From NCBI GenBank assembly GCA_002292955.1, contig DBCH01000042.1:42056-47254 (forward strand): 5,199 bases of DNA, given 5' to 3'. A model generated the notes under the pieces. That model saw only the letters and a program-made list of their open reading frames with translations. It did not search any database and was not told where the DNA came from. This stretch comes from Microbacteriaceae bacterium UBA963. GTDB taxonomy: Bacteria > Actinomycetota > Actinomycetes > Actinomycetales > Microbacteriaceae. Below, piece by piece: positions 1-5,199 of this stretch (within the stretch, counting starts at the first letter, position 1; every line of letters starts with the position of its first letter). The translations under genes were made by a program, and so were the position numbers.

Positions 1-342
1 CGAACGCAGAAGCAACTCGCCGAGTACTTCGCCGGCCGACGACGCGCGTTCGATCTGCCCCTCGCCGCGCACGGCACGCCGTTTCAACGGTCCGTGTGGA
101 ACGAACTGGCCACGATCCCTTTCGGCGCCACCAGCACGTACGGCTCAATCGCTCGAGCAGTCGGGCAGCCCCAAGCTGCCCGCGCCGTGGGCGGAGCGAT
201 TGGCGCAAATCCCCTCGCGCTCGTGATTCCGTGTCATCGGGTGCTGGCGGGCGATCGTCGCCTCACGGGCTTTAGCGGTGGCGATGGAGTTCCCACCAAA
301 GTGGCACTGCTCACCCTCGAGGGTTGCGAGTTTCGTTCGTGA
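1..342 (+). CDS. ogt: Methylated-DNA--protein-cysteine methyltransferase (O6-alkylguanine repair), 5'-truncated by window edge
   Basis: This suicide repair protein transfers the alkyl group from O6-alkylguanine (and, less well, O4-alkylthymine) in DNA to its own cysteine. The reading frame is open from base 1 and ends at TGA 340-342, giving 113 residues. The family is usually 160-180 residues, so roughly the N-terminal third lies outside. Seen in the fragment: the GTPFQRSVW helix (25-33), the YGSIA segment with the DNA-contacting tyrosine (Y47), the arginine that fills the flipped-base gap (R61, in QAARAVGGA), N70, and the active-site motif PCHRV with nucleophile Cys78 (codon 232-234). The C-terminal LTGFSGG...TKVALLTLEG block is also typical, although the segment after GFSGG appears about two residues longer than the common GGLPTK form. 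All visible catalytic residues are intact, so it is probably active. Its stop overlaps the tag start, so the two genes are probably one alkylation-repair operon. The ogt rather than ada-C assignment is tentative because the N-terminus is missing. Confidence 0.93.
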   Translation, partial: RTQKQLAEYFAGRRRAFDLPLAAHGTPFQRSVWNELATIPFGATSTYGSIARAVGQPQAARAVGGAIGANPLALVIPCHRVLAGDRRLTGFSGGDGVPTKVALLTLEGCEFRS

Positions 343-941
343 GCGGCCGAGACACACCCGCCGCCCTCGTTATTGGCAGCGATGGCCGGGGGCGCTGCTG
401 GTGGGCTGAGTCGGGAAACGACGAACTTCGGCGCTACCACGACGAGGAGTGGGGGGTTCCGGTCCACGACGATCGCCTACTGTTTGAACACATTTGCCTG
501 GAGGGTTTTCAGGCGGGGCTCAGCTGGTCAACCGTGTTGAACAAAAGACCCGCTTTTCGTCGGCACTTCCACGATTTCGAGATAGCACGGGTGGCGAGGA
601 TTGACTCGCGCAAGATTGAACGCATGATGAGCGATCCTGCAATCATTCGCAACCGGGCAAAAATTGAGGCGGCCATCAGCAATGCACGCATCACCCGCGA
701 TCTCGTTAGCGCTCAACTCGGTGCGCTCAACAACCTAATCTGGAGTTTTGCCCCGTCGCCGCGCCGCCGCCGGTTACGCTCGCGTGCCGAGGTGCCGGCC
801 GTCACACCCGAAGCCGAGGCCCTGAGCACCGAGCTCCGCACCCGCGGCTTTCGATTTGTTGGGCCCACCACCATGTACGCGCTCATGCAATCGGCCGGAC
901 TCGTCGACGACCACATCGCCGGCTGCCACCGCGCTCAATAA
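339..941 (+). CDS. tag: DNA-3-methyladenine glycosylase I
   Basis: This base-excision enzyme removes 3-methyladenine from alkylated DNA and leaves an abasic site. I chose the GTG start at 339, giving 200 residues. It forms a GTGA overlap with the upstream stop codon and brings the length close to the family norm (about 190-200). The frame also runs up to a TTG at 324, but that codon directly abuts the only GAGGG and so has no spacer. Visible features from the GTG: the RCWW start of the domain with zinc ligand C20, YHDEEWGVP with ligand H34 and the base-pocket Y33/W38, ICLEGFQAGLSW with the catalytic-pocket E55 and W63, the helix-hairpin-helix region around IIRNRAKIEAAISNA, RGFRFVGPTTMYALMQ, and C-terminal DDHIAGC with ligands H192 and C196. 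All four zinc ligands are therefore present. Translation is probably coupled to the upstream methyltransferase; GCGAG at 326-330 is a weak Shine-Dalgarno candidate. Confidence 0.96.
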   Translation: MSGRDTPAALVIGSDGRGRCWWAESGNDELRRYHDEEWGVPVHDDRLLFEHICLEGFQAGLSWSTVLNKRPAFRRHFHDFEIARVARIDSRKIERMMSDPAIIRNRAKIEAAISNARITRDLVSAQLGALNNLIWSFAPSPRRRRLRSRAEVPAVTPEAEALSTELRTRGFRFVGPTTMYALMQSAGLVDDHIAGCHRAQ

Positions 942-971
942 CAGACGCCGATCTCAACAATTGCCGCCGAC
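942..971. other. Convergent intergenic gap between tag and yaaA, no clear terminator
   Basis: Only 30 bp separate the tag stop (TAA) from the yaaA stop (TAG on the opposite strand). I see no GC-rich hairpin followed by a T-run for either direction. The nearest stem candidate is a 6-bp inverted repeat at 999-1004 and 1012-1017 (loop of 7) inside the 3' end of yaaA. It has no U-tract on either strand and is probably incidental to the coding sequence. Termination here may be factor-dependent, or transcripts from the two sides may overlap. Confidence 0.5.
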
Positions 972-1745
972 CTAAACGAGGAGCGTAATCTCTCGCCCCG
1001 CCGAACTGTTGTCGGCGACCCCTGCCTCGAGCTGCCAGCCGTGAACCGCCCCCCACGCGCACAGTTCATCGACCGACGTGATATTTGCCAGAGACCCCGA
1101 CTCGGCCAGAGCGCGAACAAACTCACCCTTCGCCTTCTTGTTGAAGTGGTTGAGCGCGCGCGTGGCCCCGGCCGAATCCCGGGTGGCCACGCGCAAAAAG
1201 ACCCCGTTCGCTGAGACGGGAATGGGCATCAGATCGGCATATCCCTCGCTGCGAGCGTCAAGCACGAAACCGTCCCAGATACCGCTCACCTCGTGAGTGG
1301 CATCAACCCACGTTACGGTAAGCGAACGGGTGAGACCAGGCAGTCGCGAATTGTGGGAAAGCCGATACGCCGGAATGGCGTCGCCGGCCGCAATCGGTCC
1401 CCACAGTGCGGACTGCAGAATGACGCTGGCCAGAACATCGCCTCGTGCGGGTGCCGAGAGTGTCGACGCCGACAGGCCATCAAAAAGCACACCGGTGTAA
1501 CGGTCAATGGCCGCGAGCGTGGGCCCGGTCAACAGCGAACGGTTGCGCTCAACCTCGAACGCAAGTTTTGGGCCGAGTTTGAGAGTCGACAGGCACGTCG
1601 CCTCATCGCGGGCCAGCGCCACGACCGCGTCGACTAGTTCGTCGCGGGTCTTCGTGAGCTCCGGGAAACTCAGCTCGGAAAGATTCACCGGCCGAGCATC
1701 ACCGCCGTCGCGCTTCGTCTCGGACGGCGGCAGGAGAACTCGCAT
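972..1745 (-). CDS. yaaA: YaaA family peroxide-stress protein (DUF328/UPF0246)
   Basis: The 257-residue product belongs to the YaaA/DUF328 family. E. coli YaaA limits intracellular free iron and so Fenton damage to DNA and proteins under hydrogen peroxide; its biochemical mechanism is not settled, and the same role here is inferred from family membership. Family blocks visible in order: N-terminal LLPPSETK (4-11), RYTGVLFDGL (82-91), SALWG...GDAIPAYRLS (112-130), VLDARSEGY (161-169), and the basic NHFNKKAKGEFVRAL block (199-213). The length matches full-length homologues. The ATG at 1745 is right because the conserved LLPPSE block begins three residues later. The gene starts 15 nt after the atpC stop, on the same strand and in the same frame, so it is probably read from the atp transcript. 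No good Shine-Dalgarno sits at normal distance: the nearest GGAG, at 1764-1767, is 18 nt away inside the atpC end. Translation may therefore depend on termination-reinitiation after atpC. Confidence 0.93.
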   Translation of the reverse strand: MRVLLPPSETKRDGGDARPVNLSELSFPELTKTRDELVDAVVALARDEATCLSTLKLGPKLAFEVERNRSLLTGPTLAAIDRYTGVLFDGLSASTLSAPARGDVLASVILQSALWGPIAAGDAIPAYRLSHNSRLPGLTRSLTVTWVDATHEVSGIWDGFVLDARSEGYADLMPIPVSANGVFLRVATRDSAGATRALNHFNKKAKGEFVRALAESGSLANITSVDELCAWGAVHGWQLEAGVADNSSAGREITLLV

Positions 1746-1760
1746 GCGTGAGTGAGGAAC

Positions 1761-2030
1761 CTACTCCACAAGCTCGGCGGCCGAGGCCACCACAGAAACG
1801 TTGTTGTTCTCCACCGACAAGAAGCCGCCCTCGGCGTTTGCGGTGATTTTGGAGCCGTCGGCGGTGGTGACGCGCACGTTACCCGACGCCAGGATAGCCA
1901 GCATGGGCTCGTGCCCGGGCAAGATTCCAATCTCACCCTCGACGGTCTTGGCGACAACCATGCTTGCCTCGCCCGACCACACATCGTTGTCGGCCGAGAC
2001 GACGCTCACCAGAAGTCGGGAAGCAGCCAT
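1761..2030 (-). CDS. atpC: F-type ATP synthase epsilon subunit, short form
   Basis: Epsilon sits at the foot of the central stalk, joining gamma to the membrane c-ring, and in many bacteria also restrains ATP hydrolysis. I chose the ATG at 2030 (MAASRLLVSVVS, 89 residues) over the upstream in-frame start at 2063. An AAGGAG lies 11 nt before it, the N-terminus matches the family, and the gene then starts 2 nt after the atpD stop. Seen: the beta-sandwich domain with GEIGILPGHEPMLAILASG (32-50) and GGFLSVENNNVSVVAS (68-83). The protein stops at AAELVE, just where that domain ends. It therefore lacks the C-terminal two-helix domain present in E. coli-type epsilon (about 139 residues). Short epsilon subunits of this kind occur, to my recollection, in Micrococcales such as Leifsonia and Clavibacter. 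The stop is followed at once by yaaA, so there is no room for a lost tail and it does not look like a recent frameshift. Confidence 0.95.
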   Translation of the reverse strand: MAASRLLVSVVSADNDVWSGEASMVVAKTVEGEIGILPGHEPMLAILASGNVRVTTADGSKITANAEGGFLSVENNNVSVVASAAELVE

Positions 2031-2032
2031 GA

Positions 2033-3481
2033 TTAGCCGTTCTCCTTCTGGATCTTGGCCCACTTCTCTTCGACGTCGGTGATGGGGCCAACGTTGAAGA
2101 AGGCCTGCTCGGCCACGTGGTCGAAGTCACCCTTGCAAATGGCGTCAAACGACTCGACGGTGTCTTTGAGGGGAACCGTGGAACCCTCAACGCCCGTGAA
2201 CTTCTTGGCCATGTAGGTGTTCTGCGAGAGGAACTGCTGAATGCGACGTGCGCGCGACACGGTGACACGGTCTTCTTCGGACAGCTCGTCGACACCGAGG
2301 ATCGCGATGATCTCCTGCAGTTCCTTGTTCTTCTGCAGAATCGACTTGACCGTGGTGGCCACGCGATAGTGGTCGTCACCCAAGTAACGGGGGTCGAGGA
2401 TGCGGCTCGTTGAGGTCAGCGGGTCCACAGCGGGGTACAGACCGCGCGAGGCAATCTCACGCGAGAGTTCCGTGGTGGCATCGAGGTGGGCAAACGTGGT
2501 TGCCGGAGCCGGGTCGGTGTAGTCATCGGCGGGCACGTAGATGGCCTGCAGCGACGTAATCGAGTGACCGCGCGTCGAGGTGATGCGCTCCTGGAGCAGA
2601 CCCATCTCGTCGGCGAGGTTGGGCTGGTAACCCACGGCCGAGGGCATGCGACCCAGCAGGGTCGACACCTCGGAACCGGCCTGCGTGAAGCGGAAAATGT
2701 TGTCGATGAACAACAGCACGTCCTGCTTCTGTACGTCACGGAAGTACTCCGCCATGGTCAGTGCCGACAGGGCAACGCGCAGACGCGTTCCCGGCGGCTC
2801 ATCCATCTGACCGAACACGAGCGCGGTCTTGTCGAACACGCCCGCTTCTTCCATCTCATGAATCAGGTCGTTACCCTCACGGGTTCGTTCACCCACACCG
2901 GCGAAGACCGATACACCACCGTGGTCCTGAGCCACGCGCTGAATCATTTCCTGAATCAGAACCGTCTTGCCCACACCGGCACCGCCGAAGAGGCCAATCT
3001 TTCCACCCTGAACGTAGGGCGTGAGAAGGTCGATGACCTTGATGCCCGTTTCGAAGAGCTGCGTCTTCGACTCGAGCTGATCGAAGGGGGGTGGGTTGCG
3101 GTGAATCGGCCAGCGTTCCTTGATGTCAAACTTCTGACCGGGAGCGCCGTTGAGGATGTCGCCGGTCACATTGAAAACCTTGCCCTTGGTGACGTCACCC
3201 ACGGGAACAGAAATCGGTGCACCCGTGTCGCGCACTTCCTGGCCACGAACAAGGCCGTCGGTGGGCTTCAGTGCAATAGCGCGCACCACGTCGTCACCGA
3301 GGTGCTGGGCAACCTCGAGCGTGAGCTTGGTTGATTCCTTGCCAATAACGATGTCGGTCTCCAGGGCGTTATAGATGCCCGGAATCGCGTCGTGCGGGAA
3401 CTCAATGTCAACAACCGGACCCGTCACGCGGGCTATACGGCCCACACCGGTCTGTGTTGCTTTCTTCGTTGCAGTAGCCAT
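2033..3481 (-). CDS. atpD: F-type ATP synthase beta subunit
   Basis: Beta is the catalytic subunit of F1; three copies alternate with alpha and make or split ATP at the membrane-bound complex (EC 7.1.2.2). The 482-residue product is full length. Domains: N-terminal beta-barrel (about 10-90), central nucleotide-binding domain and C-terminal helical domain (about 370-482). Visible motifs: Walker A GGAGVGKT (166-173, Lys172), GERTREGND with the catalytic glutamate E198, Walker B VLLFIDNIFRF with D260, the adenine-contacting tyrosine in GLYPAVDP (Y349), and the DELSEED torque loop (398-404) that acts on gamma. No key residue is missing. The ATG at 3481 gives the usual lysine/threonine-rich actinobacterial N-terminus before the conserved GRIARVTGPVVDIEFP. 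Its Shine-Dalgarno is weak, a purine-rich GAGAAG about 7 nt upstream. It lies between atpG (45 nt gap) and atpC (2 nt gap) and is surely co-transcribed with them. Confidence 0.99.
   Translation of the reverse strand: MATATKKATQTGVGRIARVTGPVVDIEFPHDAIPGIYNALETDIVIGKESTKLTLEVAQHLGDDVVRAIALKPTDGLVRGQEVRDTGAPISVPVGDVTKGKVFNVTGDILNGAPGQKFDIKERWPIHRNPPPFDQLESKTQLFETGIKVIDLLTPYVQGGKIGLFGGAGVGKTVLIQEMIQRVAQDHGGVSVFAGVGERTREGNDLIHEMEEAGVFDKTALVFGQMDEPPGTRLRVALSALTMAEYFRDVQKQDVLLFIDNIFRFTQAGSEVSTLLGRMPSAVGYQPNLADEMGLLQERITSTRGHSITSLQAIYVPADDYTDPAPATTFAHLDATTELSREIASRGLYPAVDPLTSTSRILDPRYLGDDHYRVATTVKSILQKNKELQEIIAILGVDELSEEDRVTVSRARRIQQFLSQNTYMAKKFTGVEGSTVPLKDTVESFDAICKGDFDHVAEQAFFNVGPITDVEEKWAKIQKENG
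2042..2047 (-). promoter_or_regulatory. Shine-Dalgarno of atpC, inside the 3' end of atpD
   Basis: On the minus strand AAGGAG lies 11 nt before the ATG at 2030, embedded in the last codons of atpD. It decides the atpC start in favour of 2030 over 2063. With the 2-nt gap between the genes, it also suggests that epsilon translation is coupled to that of beta. Confidence 0.75.
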
Positions 3482-3526
3482 TGGGTTTCTTCTCTCTTGC
3501 GTTGACTAGTCGTCGTCGGGGATGTG

Positions 3527-4426
3527 TTACTTGGCGTCGGACAGCGCGTCTGCGCCGCCGACGATTTCGGAAATCTGCTGGGTAATCTCGGATTGACGTG
3601 CGTTGTTGGCCAGACGCGTGTACTCGCGAATGAGCTTGTCGGCGTTATCGGATGCCGACTTCATGGCGCGCTGGCGGCTGGCGTGCTCGGAAGCGGCCGA
3701 CTGCAGCATGGCATTGTAGATGCGGCTCTCGATGTAGACGGGAAGCAGCGAATCGAGCACCTTCTCGGCATCCGGCTCGAATTCGTAGAGCGGCAGGATC
3801 TCGGAGTCACCCGGTTCTTCTACGCCCTCCACGATTTCGAGCGGAAGCACTCGCACGACCTGGGGGACTTGGCTGACCATGTTCACAAAGCGGTTGTAGA
3901 CGATGTGAATCTCGTCGACGCCACCATCGCTGGCATCGCGCAGGAACGACTCGAGGATGGCGTCGCCAATCTCGCGCGCTGTTTCGAAAACGGGAGAGTC
4001 GGTGCCACCGGTCCACACGCGCTCGGGCGTCCGGCGTCGGAACGAGAAGTAGGCGTTGGCCTTGCGTCCCACGAGGAAGTAGGCGACGTCTTTACCCTCG
4101 CTGCGGAGAAGTTCGGTCAGTTCCTCGGCCTCGCGTAACACCTGCGAGCTGAACGCACCGGCCAGACCGCGGTCGGAGGCAAAAATCACGATGGCGGCCC
4201 GCTCCACCTTCTCGGGCTCGGTCGTGAGCACGTGGCTCACGTTGGTGTAGGTGGCCACGGCAGAGACGGCCCGCGTCACGGCAGTCGAATACGGGGTTGC
4301 TGCAGCCACTCGAGCCTGCGCCTTTTGAATGCGCGACGCCGAGATGAGCTCCATGGCCCTCGTAATCTTCTTGGTCGTCTGGGCAGAACGAATTTTCTGC
4401 CGGTAGACCCGAAGCTGCGCTCCCAT
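3527..4426 (-). CDS. atpG: F-type ATP synthase gamma subunit
   Basis: Gamma is the rotating shaft of F1. Its N- and C-terminal helices form a coiled coil inside the alpha/beta hexamer, and its globular part meets epsilon and the c-ring. The 299-residue product is complete. Seen: the N-terminal helix MGAQLRVYRQKIRS with TRAMELISASRIQKAQ (22-37), the SDRGLAGAF turn (84-92) that opens the Rossmann-like domain, an acidic loop (EGVEEPGDSE) before the LPLYEFEP segment, the ASEHASRQRAMKSASDNA block, and the C-terminal signature ITQQISEIVGGADA (281-294). It is slightly longer than the 287-residue E. coli gamma, as is usual for actinobacteria. The ATG at 4426 is supported by AGAAGG 6 nt upstream and by the invariant MGAQLR start. 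It lies 56 nt after atpA and 45 nt before atpD, in the standard operon order. Confidence 0.98.
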   Translation of the reverse strand: MGAQLRVYRQKIRSAQTTKKITRAMELISASRIQKAQARVAAATPYSTAVTRAVSAVATYTNVSHVLTTEPEKVERAAIVIFASDRGLAGAFSSQVLREAEELTELLRSEGKDVAYFLVGRKANAYFSFRRRTPERVWTGGTDSPVFETAREIGDAILESFLRDASDGGVDEIHIVYNRFVNMVSQVPQVVRVLPLEIVEGVEEPGDSEILPLYEFEPDAEKVLDSLLPVYIESRIYNAMLQSAASEHASRQRAMKSASDNADKLIREYTRLANNARQSEITQQISEIVGGADALSDAK

Positions 4427-4432
4427 TGCTTG

Positions 4433-4438
4433 CCTTCT
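4433..4438 (-). promoter_or_regulatory. Shine-Dalgarno of atpG
   Basis: AGAAGG on the minus strand ends 6 nt before the atpG ATG at 4426. It is the best-placed ribosome binding site in the window and fixes the gamma start. Confidence 0.75.
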
Positions 4439-4467
4439 CTTAGGTTGGTGTAATCGGTGACGTGACC

Positions 4468-4480
4468 CGCGGTGACCGCG
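4468..4480 (-). repeat. Short palindrome / possible stem-loop in the atpA-atpG gap
   Basis: CGCGGTGACCGCG is a perfect inverted repeat of 6 bp around a single central base. As RNA it could form a 5-bp all-GC stem with a 3-base loop, 2 nt after the atpA stop codon. No U-run follows, so it is not a standard intrinsic terminator. It might mark an mRNA processing or 3'-end stability site within the operon, but it may be chance in G+C-rich DNA. GTGAC also recurs here three times on the plus strand (4457, 4462 and 4472). Confidence 0.35.
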
Positions 4481-4482
4481 CG

Positions 4483-5199
4483 CTACTTCTTTTTGCGGAC
4501 AATCTTCTCTTGCTTGACCTCATCGGCCGGCAAAGCATCAAACTCTTCGCGACCCACCGAGGCGAGCGGCTTGCCCTCACCGGTCTGGAACTCCTGCTTG
4601 AAGTCGGCGATGGCCTTCTCAAGATCGGAGACCGTGGCGTCCGAGAGTTCGTTGGACTCGGCGAGGTTCTTGAGCACCTTGGTCTTGCGACCGCAGTAGT
4701 CGATGAACTCCCGCTCGAAGCGCAGGATGTCTTCGATGGGCACCTCGTCGAGCTTGCCGGTGGTACCGGCCCAGATCGACACAACCTGGTTCTCCACCGG
4801 GTACGGCGTGAACTGCGGTTGCTTGAGGAGCTCGGTCAAACGTGCACCACGAGCGAGCTGGCGGCGGCTGGCCGCATCCAAGTCTGAAGCAAACATGGCG
4901 AATGCCTCGAGTGCGCGGTACTGAGCCAGCTCAATCTTGAGGGTTCCGGACACCTTCTTGATGGACTTCACCTGAGCGTCACCGCCCACGCGCGACACCG
5001 AGATACCCACGTCAACAGCGGGGCGCTGGTTGGCATTGAACAGGTCGGATTGCAGGAAGATCTGACCGTCGGTGATTGAAATCACGTTGGTGGGAATGTA
5101 GGCCGACACGTCGTTGGCTTTGGTCTCGATGATCGGAAGTCCGGTCATCGACCCGGCACCGAGAGCGTCGGAGAGCTTGGCGCAACGCTCCAGCAGACG
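4483..5199 (-). CDS. atpA: F-type ATP synthase alpha subunit, C-terminal part (5' end outside window)
   Basis: Alpha is the non-catalytic nucleotide-binding subunit of the F1 hexamer; it supplies an arginine to the beta active site. The minus-strand frame is open to the window edge and ends at TAG 4485-4483, giving 238 residues, a little under half of the usual length of about 540-550. An internal ATG at 5148 is not the start: the 17 residues before it (RLLERCAKLSDALGAGS) are conserved alpha sequence. Seen in the fragment: VSAYIPTNVISITDGQIFL (31-49), SVSRVGG with the arginine finger R70 (codon 4990-4992, equivalent to E. coli alpha R376), the FASDLDAASRRQL segment, and the C-terminal helical domain through IEDILRFEREFIDYC. 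The end is a charged, lysine-rich tail (VRKKK). The Walker A part lies outside the window. In the expected order, atpH would lie just beyond alpha. Confidence 0.98.
   Translation of the reverse strand, partial: RLLERCAKLSDALGAGSMTGLPIIETKANDVSAYIPTNVISITDGQIFLQSDLFNANQRPAVDVGISVSRVGGDAQVKSIKKVSGTLKIELAQYRALEAFAMFASDLDAASRRQLARGARLTELLKQPQFTPYPVENQVVSIWAGTTGKLDEVPIEDILRFEREFIDYCGRKTKVLKNLAESNELSDATVSDLEKAIADFKQEFQTGEGKPLASVGREEFDALPADEVKQEKIVRKKK

Noticed and set aside
999..1017. A 6-bp inverted repeat with a 7-base loop as a terminator for tag or yaaA.
   Set aside because: It lies inside the yaaA coding sequence before its stop and has no U-run on either strand, so it is insufficient to call a terminator.
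2031..2063. An upstream in-frame start for atpC at 2063, which would add 11 residues.
   Set aside because: The added residues are not conserved in epsilon, and the AAGGAG at 2042-2047 would lie inside the gene. It is spaced correctly for the ATG at 2030.
1933..2379. A 148-codon minus-strand frame overlapping the end of atpD and start of atpC.
   Set aside because: It is an out-of-frame reading of two clearly real genes, with low-complexity Arg/Ser-rich output.
2486..3334. A 282-codon open frame on the plus strand antisense to atpD.
   Set aside because: The translation resembles no family I know and is rich in His, Val, Arg and Leu, as expected from the complement of strongly biased actinobacterial codons. 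atpD is unambiguous on the other strand, so this frame is a shadow.
3504..3511. The 8-bp palindrome GACTAGTC in the atpG-atpD gap as an operator.
   Set aside because: It is too short, has no promoter next to it, and lies inside an operon; chance occurrence is likely.
3524..4138. A 204-codon plus-strand frame antisense to atpG.
   Set aside because: Same pattern: it mirrors gamma codons, has no recognisable motif, and no ribosome binding site or promoter stands out. Gamma is complete and conserved on the minus strand.
4462..4887. A 141-codon plus-strand frame antisense to the atpA end.
   Set aside because: It spans the atpA-atpG gap and overlaps conserved alpha sequence; no motif is recognisable. 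It is a codon-bias shadow.
1..5199. A mobile element, CRISPR array, toxin-antitoxin pair, phage gene or tRNA/rRNA.
   Set aside because: The window was read for direct and inverted repeats, transposase motifs and tRNA-like folds, and none was seen. Recognised housekeeping and repair genes fill nearly all of it.

Overview
The window looks like ordinary chromosomal DNA from a high-G+C Gram-positive bacterium (Actinobacteria), most likely order Micrococcales and perhaps family Microbacteriaceae. This rests on the G+C-rich codon use, the actinobacterial character of the F1 subunits (for example the TDPAPATTFAHLDATTEL stretch of beta), the atpA-atpG-atpD-atpC order, and an unusually short epsilon subunit of about 89 residues. 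The assignment is by recognition only; no search was run.

The right-hand two thirds, on the minus strand, is the distal part of an F-type ATP synthase operon. Reading in the direction of transcription it holds the C-terminal 238 residues of alpha (atpA, cut by the window edge), then complete gamma (atpG), beta (atpD) and epsilon (atpC). Gaps are 56, 45 and 2 nt. Together these encode most of the F1 head and its central stalk: alpha and beta form the hexamer that makes ATP, gamma is the rotor shaft, and epsilon joins gamma to the c-ring. Next, 15 nt after atpC on the same strand and in the same reading frame, comes a yaaA-family gene (DUF328/UPF0246, peroxide stress), which probably shares the atp transcript.

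The left-hand part, on the plus strand, is a compact alkylation-repair pair: the C-terminal 113 residues of a methylated-DNA-protein cysteine methyltransferase (ogt/MGMT type), overlapping by 4 nt (GTGA) a DNA-3-methyladenine glycosylase I gene (tag). This pair runs tail-to-tail into yaaA across only 30 bp.

The window is gene-dense, with no intergenic stretch above 56 bp. I see no mobile element, CRISPR array, tRNA/rRNA or foreign-looking segment, and no evidence of an undescribed system. The points most worth a second look are the truncated epsilon subunit, the in-frame atpC-TAG-yaaA junction where yaaA lacks a well-placed ribosome binding site, and the clustering of three genome-protection genes at the end of the ATP synthase operon.
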